Shown here: positions 37,098 through 46,042 of the stretch, piece after piece
Layout: every line of letters begins with the position of its first letter
Numbering within the stretch: position 1 is the first letter of the stretch
Assembly (NCBI GenBank): GCA_938086785.1
Contig: CALKCM010000012.1
Location: 1 to 64,000, forward strand
Direction: 5' to 3'
Source: an uncultured Bacteroidia bacterium
GTDB lineage: Bacteria > Bacteroidota > Bacteroidia > NS11-12g > UBA955
DNA: 64,000 nucleotides
Program-made: the position numbers and the translations under genes
The notes under the pieces: model-generated
The model's database searches: none
Seen by the model: only the letters and a program-made list of their open reading frames with translations
What the model was told of the DNA's origin: nothing

Positions 37098-38390
37098 TTA
37101 TTTACGATTCAATGCTTCCTTATAAATGCTTAGGCATCGTTCTCGGGCAAATTTGTGGTCTACAATGGGGTCTGGATATTTGCTGGTGTCAAGTTCTGGA
37201 ACCCATTGCTTAATGTAGGATAACTTTTTATCGAAGCGATCTGTTTGAAGATACGGATTGAAAATTCGAAAATAGGGCGCCGCATCAACACCACTGCCCG
37301 CTGCCCACTGCCAGCCACCATTATTACTAGCCAGCTCAAAATCCAATAATTTTTTGGCAAAATAGGCCTCTCCCCATCTCCAGTCGATGAGTAAGTGCTT
37401 TGTTAGAAAGGAGGATACAACCATGCGTATGCGATTGTGCATGAAACCGGTGGTGTTTAGCTCTCTCATTCCTGCATCTACGATGGGATACCCTGTTTTA
37501 CCTTCGCACCAAGCTTTAAATTCTTTTTCATTGTTACGCCACTCAATTTGGTCGTATTGCTTTTTGAAGGATTGACCGACTACATGAGGGAAGTGATGCA
37601 ATATTTGCATGTAAAAATCTCTCCAAATTAATTCATTTACCCATTTTTCAGATAGACTCCTGCCTTTCTTCAATTTTTCTCGAATGGAGATGGTTCCAAA
37701 TCTAAAATGTATACTTAACCTGCTTGTTCCTTTAATGGAAGGAATGTCTCTATGCTGTTCATATTCTTTAATTATTTTACGAGGGACACTTCGTTCGGGA
37801 ATTGCGAGAGCATTATATCTAAAACCCATTTCTTCTAGGCTAGGTATCTTTTCGAAACTTGATGAGCTAAAGTTGGAGAAATATTTCTCTGTTGGATAAG
37901 CTTTCCCATAATAATCGGTGTACTTTGCTTTCCATTTTTTTGAATATGGAGTATACACCGTATAAGGGAGACCATCGTCTTTGGTCACCTCATCCATTTC
38001 AAAAATACATTGATCCTTAAAACTTAAAAAGTCGCAATGATTGTTTTTTGCCAGAGCCAGTATTGCTTCGTCCCTCTCTTTTGCATAGGGCTCGTAATCT
38101 CTGTTAACATATATGGCTTGTGGTTTTTCTTTTTCAGAAAAAACGGACTCCCAAACTTTTTTAGTTTCTCCGTATTCCACTCTTAAACTGGAATTGAGTT
38201 TGCTCAATTCAGATTGAAGTCGCTCTATTTCTCCATGAATAAAGGACACGCGAGGGTCATGCTCCTCTAAATGACTCAAAATTGAAGTGTCAAAAATAAA
38301 TATCGCTTGTGTTTGCCCATTTTTTAAGGACTGATATAAGCCCGCATTGTCTTCTAATCGCAAATCGCGTCTAAACCAAAAATAATTCAT
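37098..38390 (-). CDS. phrB: DNA photolyase (cryptochrome/photolyase family)
   Basis: 430 residues. It uses FADH- and blue light to reverse UV-induced cyclobutane dimers. The N-terminal alpha/beta antenna domain starts NYFWFRRDLRLEDNAGLYQSL. The FAD domain has the conserved WRDFYMQILHHFP, GYPIVDAGMRELNTTGFMHNRIRM and DWRWGEAYFAKKLLDFELASNNGGWQW, the last being the photolyase signature. It lies 2 bases after the TIGR01777 gene in a light-type locus controlled by the divergent MerR/B12 regulator. Confidence 0.93.
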   Translation of the reverse strand: MNYFWFRRDLRLEDNAGLYQSLKNGQTQAIFIFDTSILSHLEEHDPRVSFIHGEIERLQSELSKLNSSLRVEYGETKKVWESVFSEKEKPQAIYVNRDYEPYAKERDEAILALAKNNHCDFLSFKDQCIFEMDEVTKDDGLPYTVYTPYSKKWKAKYTDYYGKAYPTEKYFSNFSSSSFEKIPSLEEMGFRYNALAIPERSVPRKIIKEYEQHRDIPSIKGTSRLSIHFRFGTISIREKLKKGRSLSEKWVNELIWRDFYMQILHHFPHVVGQSFKKQYDQIEWRNNEKEFKAWCEGKTGYPIVDAGMRELNTTGFMHNRIRMVVSSFLTKHLLIDWRWGEAYFAKKLLDFELASNNGGWQWAAGSGVDAAPYFRIFNPYLQTDRFDKKLSYIKQWVPELDTSKYPDPIVDHKFARERCLSIYKEALNRK

Positions 38391-38392
38391 AT

Positions 38393-39274
38393 TTATACTA
38401 AGTCTTTCAGGGCCTTGTTTAATGTTTCGTATTCATACTTAAAACCCATAGCTAAGGTTGCTTTGGGTACTACTTGTTTGTTACTCAATGCCACAGAGCT
38501 GCGCTGTCCCATAGCCATTGTGATGAGGCTTGAGGGAATATTTGGGTGTATTCCAGTCTTATTTTGTACTGCAGCTAATTGCTTCATAAAATCTATTTGT
38601 GTTGCACTCACAGGCGCCACTCCGTTCACAATTTCAGGCGTTTTGTTTTCTATCATAAAACGATACAGATTGCATAAATCCGTTATATGAATCCAGCTCA
38701 AATAATTCTGAGCTGATCCCACAGTTGGAAAAATACTCAGGAAGGCTGTTTTATTAGCCACTGGAAAAAAACCTCCTTCTTTTTGTAAAACAATGCCCGT
38801 TCGAATAATACCAACATCCATTCCTAGTTCTTTAAATTTGGATGCCTCTACTTCCCAATCTTTACATACATGAGCCATGAAATCAGTCCCATTTGGAGAA
38901 CTTTCATCTGCATTCAAAACGGGTTCTTTATAGAAGCCTATGGCTGAGGTACTTACTATTTTACTTGGTCTCTTGTTAAGTTTCTTTATTTCGTTAAAGA
39001 GCAATTGAGTCGATTTTATTCTGCTGCGATAGATTGTTTTTTTATATTCTTCTGACCAAGCCTTATCGATGATGCCTGCTCCTGCTAAATGAACTACGAC
39101 ATCTACATTCTCAAAAGCTATTGGATCAATAAAAGTCTGGTCAATATTCCATTTATAATCTTCTTTTCGGGATGGATTTCGAGATAAGTTTTTGACTGTA
39201 AAACCTTTTTGTATTAAGATTTGTTTAATTTTAGATCCAACTTTACCGGATCCACCTGTTAAAAGAATTATCAT
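38393..39274 (-). CDS. TIGR01777-family NAD-dependent epimerase-like oxidoreductase
   Basis: 293 residues from ATG 39274. A start at 39379 is open but would add a tail not seen in the family and would run through the divergent gene. The NAD-binding motif is ILLTGGSGKVGSKI. STSAIGFYKE and the C-terminal segment (SVALSNKQVVPKATLAMGFKYEY, a DUF1731-like end) mark the TIGR01777/YfcH group. The substrate is unknown. It is the first gene of the operon with the photolyase, and its ATG is one base from the divergent MerR-type ATG. Confidence 0.88.
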   Translation of the reverse strand: MIILLTGGSGKVGSKIKQILIQKGFTVKNLSRNPSRKEDYKWNIDQTFIDPIAFENVDVVVHLAGAGIIDKAWSEEYKKTIYRSRIKSTQLLFNEIKKLNKRPSKIVSTSAIGFYKEPVLNADESSPNGTDFMAHVCKDWEVEASKFKELGMDVGIIRTGIVLQKEGGFFPVANKTAFLSIFPTVGSAQNYLSWIHITDLCNLYRFMIENKTPEIVNGVAPVSATQIDFMKQLAAVQNKTGIHPNIPSSLITMAMGQRSSVALSNKQVVPKATLAMGFKYEYETLNKALKDLV

Positions 39275-39275
39275 T

Positions 39276-40241
39276 ATGGCGAATTTAACTACTAACAAAC
39301 CCAAAACGAAAAATGTTGTAAAATCAACGAAAAAGGACTTTGAGGGAATGTATTTCATTCGGGATATTGAAAATCTCACTGGTATTAAAGCCTACACCCT
39401 ACGAGTATGGGAGCAACGCTACGATATATTAGAGACGAAACGTACGGATACAAATATTAGATACTATGATAATGCTGATCTACGTTTTTTAATCAGTGTT
39501 GGTATTCTTAATTCCAATGGTATTAAGATCAGCAAAATTGCGGGTATGACCAAAGATGAGGTTCAGCTTAAAGCAAGAGTTTTTAGTGAAAGCCAAATCA
39601 AAAATGAGGGTGTCATGCAGTCTTTGGGCGATGCTATGTTGCGCTTTAATGAGCGTGAGTTCATACACATACTCCATGGATTTATTGATAAATCTGGCAT
39701 GGAATCGACGATGTTTGATATTATTTTTCCTTTCTTAAAGCACCTTGGTATTTTATGGTTGGATGGTTCGGTTTCAATAGCTCATGAGCATTTCGTGACC
39801 AATATTTTAAAGCATCAACTTTATGCAGCTATCGGCAATTTAGATGTGCTTAAAAGTGCAAATGCCAAGAAATACGTTTTATTCGTTCCGAATGGCGAGA
39901 ACCATAGTTTAAGCATCATTTTTGCAGAATATATGCTCCGGGTAAGAGGTCAGAAAGTATTTTCATTAGGGGAATCTGTTCCTTTAGAAGAGCTCCATGT
40001 AATTGTAAAGGAAGTAAAGCCTGACGTACTTTTTGTGAGTATTACCAATTCAAATATGAATTTAATTCCCGAAGCGTATGCTAAGACACTCTCAAACAAC
40101 TGGCCTAACTTGAATGTTCTGCTAACCGGGAATTACGTTGTGGGTAAGAAGTTCAGCCTTCCTAAAAATGTGCATGTAGTTGCCGATCAAAAGGATTTTG
40201 ATGTCTACGTGAATCGCTTTGAGGTTGAAATGAAATTTTAA
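39276..40241 (+). CDS. MerR-family regulator with cobalamin-binding photoreceptor domain
   Basis: 321 residues from ATG 39276; ATG 39348 (Met25) is also plausible because the first 24 residues are low-complexity and Lys-rich. The MerR helix-turn-helix is YFIRDIENLTGIKAYTLRVWEQRYDI. The middle four-helix cap has W161-x9-E171-H172, the light-sensing pocket signature of CarH/LitR proteins, at the same 10-residue spacing. The Rossmann-like B12 domain has His210 in ENHSLS at the position of the cobalt-ligand motif DxHxxG, so the ligand His is kept and the final Gly is Ser. Such proteins repress DNA in the dark with adenosylcobalamin and release it in light. It is divergent from the TIGR01777-photolyase operon. 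Confidence 0.88.
   Translation: MANLTTNKPKTKNVVKSTKKDFEGMYFIRDIENLTGIKAYTLRVWEQRYDILETKRTDTNIRYYDNADLRFLISVGILNSNGIKISKIAGMTKDEVQLKARVFSESQIKNEGVMQSLGDAMLRFNEREFIHILHGFIDKSGMESTMFDIIFPFLKHLGILWLDGSVSIAHEHFVTNILKHQLYAAIGNLDVLKSANAKKYVLFVPNGENHSLSIIFAEYMLRVRGQKVFSLGESVPLEELHVIVKEVKPDVLFVSITNSNMNLIPEAYAKTLSNNWPNLNVLLTGNYVVGKKFSLPKNVHVVADQKDFDVYVNRFEVEMKF
39305..39334. repeat. Two direct copies of AACGAAAAA, 21 bp apart
   Basis: Copies at 39305-39313 and 39326-39334, spaced two helical turns, in the only stretch where regulator and photolyase operon could share an operator. They also encode Thr-Lys repeats, so chance is possible. Confidence 0.35.
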
Positions 40242-41101
40242 ATCAATCTGCGCAGGCGTCCTGCAAGCTCTTCGTTCACTGGATGTAATGGCGGACGACA
40301 AATGGTAGAGCATAAGTTCATTTCATTTAATATTTCTTTGATTCCTCCGGGGCTCCCGTCTTCAAATATAGCGCCGCATAGGGCAAGTATTTTTTTATGT
40401 ATTTCGCGTGCTTTCGTAAAATTGTTTTGATTGCATAAATGGACCATTTCATTAAAGGTAGATGGAATGGCATGGTTAACAACAGATATTACTCCGGCTG
40501 CACCTAAACACATCATCGGAAAAGTGAGGGCATCATCTCCACTAATCACCTCAAAATTTGCTGGTTTATGCGCTAATATTTCCATGATTTGTTGCATATC
40601 TCCGCTGGCTTCTTTGGTAGCAATAACATTGGGTAGTTTGGCTATTTCTAACTGAGTGCAGGCAGTCATATTACTCCCAGTTCTCCCTGGAACATTATAT
40701 ATAATTATAGGCAGGGGAGATGCTTCGGCTACTTGAGTGTAATGATTTACAATACCGGCTTGGTTGGGCTTATTGTAATATGGGCTTACAGATAATACAG
40801 CAGAAATTCCGCTTAAATCAAAGGTCTTTAAATCTGCAATAATTGCAGCTGTATTATTTCCTCCAATACCAACAACAATGGGAACTCTTCCATCTACCTT
40901 ACGAACAAAGTGTCGCACTATTTTTTGTTTCTCTTCTGCGCTAAGTGTAGCCACTTCGCCAGTGGTTCCTAGGGCAACTAAATAGTCTGTCTTATGAGTG
41001 ATAAGGTGCTCAATTATATTGCTTAAGGCGTCATAATCAACACTTAAATCATTTTTGAAGGGGGTCACTACAGCGGTGGCTGCTCCATGCCAATTTAACA
41101 T
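40238..41101 (-). CDS. dapA: 4-hydroxy-tetrahydrodipicolinate synthase
   Basis: 287 residues, an (alpha/beta)8 barrel that condenses pyruvate with aspartate semialdehyde in lysine and diaminopimelate synthesis. The family signatures are GTTGEVATLSAEEK (substrate loop), YYNKPNQAGI, YNVPGRTGSNM and the Schiff-base Lys in VIATKEASGD. Length is normal. Its stop overlaps the convergent MerR stop within one TTAA. A TACCTTTG element ends 4 bases before the ATG. Confidence 0.95.
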   Translation of the reverse strand: MLNWHGAATAVVTPFKNDLSVDYDALSNIIEHLITHKTDYLVALGTTGEVATLSAEEKQKIVRHFVRKVDGRVPIVVGIGGNNTAAIIADLKTFDLSGISAVLSVSPYYNKPNQAGIVNHYTQVAEASPLPIIIYNVPGRTGSNMTACTQLEIAKLPNVIATKEASGDMQQIMEILAHKPANFEVISGDDALTFPMMCLGAAGVISVVNHAIPSTFNEMVHLCNQNNFTKAREIHKKILALCGAIFEDGSPGGIKEILNEMNLCSTICRPPLHPVNEELAGRLRRLI

Positions 41102-41105
41102 GGAA

Positions 41106-41113
41106 CAAAGGTA
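41106..41113 (-). promoter_or_regulatory. -7 element (TACCTTTG) next to the dapA start
   Basis: Exact TAnnTTTG match on the minus strand, ending 4 bases before the ATG. No TTG is seen at the right distance. Confidence 0.4.
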
Positions 41114-41134
41114 AGTAGAAATCGATTTTAATAC

Positions 41135-42148
41135 TTATGATTTTAGGAATACTGAAATTCCCTTTGTTTGTGGAAATTGATCGAATATAGCTATAGTAAC
41201 AAGAACAATAGGAACACTTAATACCATTCCTGCTATACCCCAAATAGCTCCCCAAACAGATAATGCGAGGATTACAACAAAGCCATTAATATTTAATTTG
41301 TCCCCGAACACTTTGGGCTCTATAAAGTTTCCTACGACAACTTGCAGCGTTCCTATTGCAAATAAAACAATTAAGAACGGTTGCAGTGATCCAAATTGAA
41401 ACAAGGCTACTAGGGAGGGGAAAACAGTGGCAATTAAAGAACCAACACTGGGGATATAGTTTAATAAAAAGATGAGTAAAGCCCAAAAGAACGCAAGATC
41501 AACTCCAATTATTAATAGGATAATATAAGAGCATACTCCAGTGATAAGGCTTACTCCAGTTTTAAGAATGATATAATTTCCCATCGATTTCTTTATGTTA
41601 TTTAAGACTTCAACGGTATTTAGTAATGCCGATTTTTTTGGAATAGATTGTTTTAATTTAGGTGTAAAATATTCAGATTCAATAATTATAAATAGGATAT
41701 ACAGAACAATCATAAAGCTATTGCTTATCAATCCAGAAAGTTGATTGAGAAGTGAACCAACCAAGGCCTGAATGTCCATCTCTTTTAACCAGCCTGCAGA
41801 AATCATTTCCAGATCTAAATCGTATGTGTTCTTTGCCCAGGTTTCAAAGTTGCGCAAATTTTGCTGATATTTTGGAGCCAACTCATTTATTTCTCTTAGA
41901 TTATGAATCATGGCATTTAGAATGAAATAGCCTGCAGTAGCAATAATAATAGTAGAAAAAAGATAAGCTAACCATCGAGGAAAACGATACTTGCCTATTT
42001 TTATGCTTTGAATGTTTGTCGTGATTTCATAAATAATGAACCAAATTAAAATGGCTATAAACAATGGTATTAAAACATTCTTAGCGGCCACCAGGGCATA
42101 TACAGACAATACGAGCAGTGCAATGATTTTAAGGATTTTATTTAGCAT
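41135..42148 (-). CDS. AI-2E family (TqsA/PerM/YdiK) membrane transporter
   Basis: 337 residues with about eight hydrophobic helices and the family's conserved C-terminal block (FFWALLIFLLNYIPSVGSLIATVFPSLVAL, then GNFIEPKVFGDKLNINGFVVILALSVWGAIWGIAGM). Members export autoinducer-2 or act as ion antiporters; the substrate here is open. The start overlaps the stop of the small TfoX-like gene by one base, so they are co-translated. Confidence 0.88.
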   Translation of the reverse strand: MLNKILKIIALLVLSVYALVAAKNVLIPLFIAILIWFIIYEITTNIQSIKIGKYRFPRWLAYLFSTIIIATAGYFILNAMIHNLREINELAPKYQQNLRNFETWAKNTYDLDLEMISAGWLKEMDIQALVGSLLNQLSGLISNSFMIVLYILFIIIESEYFTPKLKQSIPKKSALLNTVEVLNNIKKSMGNYIILKTGVSLITGVCSYIILLIIGVDLAFFWALLIFLLNYIPSVGSLIATVFPSLVALFQFGSLQPFLIVLFAIGTLQVVVGNFIEPKVFGDKLNINGFVVILALSVWGAIWGIAGMVLSVPIVLVTIAIFDQFPQTKGISVFLKS

Positions 42149-42474
42149 TATTTTTTCGGTTTTAAGCTGTTTACGTGTTTTAAAGATGCCTGAAGTAAAT
42201 ATTCCAAAGTCCTTTCCGAGATCAATAAATTATCTGGGATTACAATGAAATCTTTCATTATGCTCCCGTGTTCTAACGGATGATTTGCAGAGGGCTGTTG
42301 CGTAAGATTTTGGTATTGAGCAAGAGGTAATCGTATGCAAACACCATCATTTGAACCAATAAAAACTACCATGTAGGTATTTGCAGATTGAAAAGGCATT
42401 TTTTTACCTTTTAGCGCTCCTAAAATTGGTTTGCATGCCTCATTGAGAATAGTTACTTTTTCGTTTCGATCCAT
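42148..42474 (-). CDS. Small TfoX/Sxy N-terminal-like protein
   Basis: 108 residues from ATG 42474; a TTG at 42486 is also open. It has a GKKMPFQSANTYMVVFIGSNDGVCIRL core and a C-terminal segment (KDFIVIPDNLLISERTLEYLLQASLKHVNSL) like the end of TfoX N-terminal or YjbR-like small proteins. That assignment is moderate. There is no HTH or membrane segment. It sits between a DUF6913-type gene and the AI-2E-type transporter, with tight spacing. Confidence 0.6.
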   Translation of the reverse strand: MDRNEKVTILNEACKPILGALKGKKMPFQSANTYMVVFIGSNDGVCIRLPLAQYQNLTQQPSANHPLEHGSIMKDFIVIPDNLLISERTLEYLLQASLKHVNSLKPKK

Positions 42475-42488
42475 GTTCTCTAACAAAT

Positions 42489-43028
42489 CTACTTAATTCT
42501 GTGCAAGTAGATGTCTATGTCTTTTAAGAAATTGGTAAAGGAATAGGTATGGACTTTTAAGCCAATGCTTAGATCGTAATAACGGATCGAACGACTTGAC
42601 CTAAAGTATCCAACCCTGCAAATTGCCTTGCTCAAAGTACTTAATGACCTTAAGGGCTCCTCTCCGTTCATATCGAGGTGTATTGCAAAATCGTAGGGCG
42701 TATTTATTATTTTTTTGCATTGCTTTGTTCTTGGAGAACCCCAAAGGGTCAAATCTTTACGGCCTATATAAGTGGTATTATCCAGTTCCTTTTCAGGTAT
42801 ATTCTTTATTTTGTTAAAGAAAACAAGTCGATGAATCGCTTTACCCTCGGCAATTAATTTTCTCTCTAACTCATCGATTAGAGTGCTGTTTGAGAGGGTG
42901 TTTTCATCTAAAATAAAGAGTATGTTTTTGCTCTCAGGAAAGTTAGGTATGCCTGAATTCCTTTTGCGTTTATGCGCAATTTTAGCAATGATCTTTGCTC
43001 CTATTTTATATCTCAGTTTGGCTTTCAA
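42489..43028 (-). CDS. DUF6913-like hypothetical protein
   Basis: 179 residues starting at TTG. A basic N-terminus (MKAKLRYKIGAKIIAKIAHKRKR) is followed by an alpha/beta body with NILFILDENTLSN and YDFAIHLDMNGEEPL. I know this pattern from Bacteroidota proteins (DUF6913) that sit next to ligA or dapA, as here. The function is unknown. The gene ends 14 bases before the next ATG. Confidence 0.7.
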   Translation of the reverse strand: MKAKLRYKIGAKIIAKIAHKRKRNSGIPNFPESKNILFILDENTLSNSTLIDELERKLIAEGKAIHRLVFFNKIKNIPEKELDNTTYIGRKDLTLWGSPRTKQCKKIINTPYDFAIHLDMNGEEPLRSLSTLSKAICRVGYFRSSRSIRYYDLSIGLKVHTYSFTNFLKDIDIYLHRIK

Positions 43029-43038
43029 TGAACCTTCT

Positions 43039-45102
<2,064 letters not shown>

Positions 45103-45189
45103 TTACACCATTTTTCCCATGGTGGAAATCCAGGGGAATTTGTAGAAAAAAATTAAGATTTACTATTAATCTGGGACTATACTATAGAC

Positions 45190-45792
45190 CTAGTCCTCAT
45201 CAGAAGTAGTGTTTTTTGCCAATTCAGCTGCAGCGGCGGCTTCCTTCTCAACACGTTTAGCAGTATCAACCAACTTAGTTACTATTTGCCATTTGCGCGT
45301 AGCGCCCATCACTCCTAATTTATCTTCAAAAAAGAGGGTATTCAGTTTTGAATCTTCGTATTTACCGAAGCAATGTAGGAATACATCTTTTTCAACAATG
45401 GTAAACTCATCAGGAGGAGAACTTACTTTTTCTATTTCTGTTAAAACTTTTTCCGATGGAACTTCAGAGAGCATGGTTAAATGCAAGCTTTTGGTATCTG
45501 TTCGGTAAATTTTAGCAAATGGATTCGCTTTTATTGATAATTCAATATTTTTAACGGTCCTAGCTATAACCGGAACTTTGAATCCGAATTTCTTTTCTAT
45601 GGCTTTCGTTATTCTTAAAGATATTTCTTGCTCCGTTTCAGAACCGTCTCCTTCAAATAAAACATTAACCCCATCCAAAAAATTTTGAACACCGGTATAG
45701 CCTAATTCCCTATACAAATTGAGCAGGTCATCCATTCCATGGTCTCCCGTACTTGCACTTCTGCTTTCACCTAATATGGAAATATACTTCAT
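45190..45792 (-). CDS. DUF1697-family protein
   Basis: 200 residues from ATG 45792. A start at 45864 would add an unlikely hydrophobic piece. The pattern MKYISILGES, LYRELGYTGVQNFLDGVNVLFEG and FGFKVPVIARTVKNIELSIKANPF is DUF1697. The usual N-terminal LRGINVGG is replaced by LGESRSASTG, so it is a divergent member. The C-terminus is an Ala/Glu-rich helix. The function is unknown. Confidence 0.75.
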   Translation of the reverse strand: MKYISILGESRSASTGDHGMDDLLNLYRELGYTGVQNFLDGVNVLFEGDGSETEQEISLRITKAIEKKFGFKVPVIARTVKNIELSIKANPFAKIYRTDTKSLHLTMLSEVPSEKVLTEIEKVSSPPDEFTIVEKDVFLHCFGKYEDSKLNTLFFEDKLGVMGATRKWQIVTKLVDTAKRVEKEAAAAAELAKNTTSDED

Positions 45793-46042
45793 TATTGCTG
45801 CAATGATAAGTAAAAAACACGAACCCGCCCGATATGTTTTACTGAAATAGCATTTTACAGACAATTATTTCTTAGGATAGGAAGTAGAAAAGAGTAACAT
45901 CGTAGTATTCAACGATATATTCATGGCTTTTGCTGCCTACTGCTAAAATTTCATATAATGATTATCCTCTTCAAATATCAACGGATATTGTTTCGTTGTA
46001 TTTCCTACCTTTAATTCGCAACAGATTCACAAAATAATCCCC

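Noticed and set aside
37028-37213. Rightward open frame of 61 codons between the photolyase and flavoprotein genes
   Set aside because: Most of it lies antisense to the photolyase end and the product has no recognisable feature.
45106-45124. CACCAT/ATGGTG hairpin upstream of ligA
   Set aside because: A 6-bp stem without a T run on either strand; could be chance.
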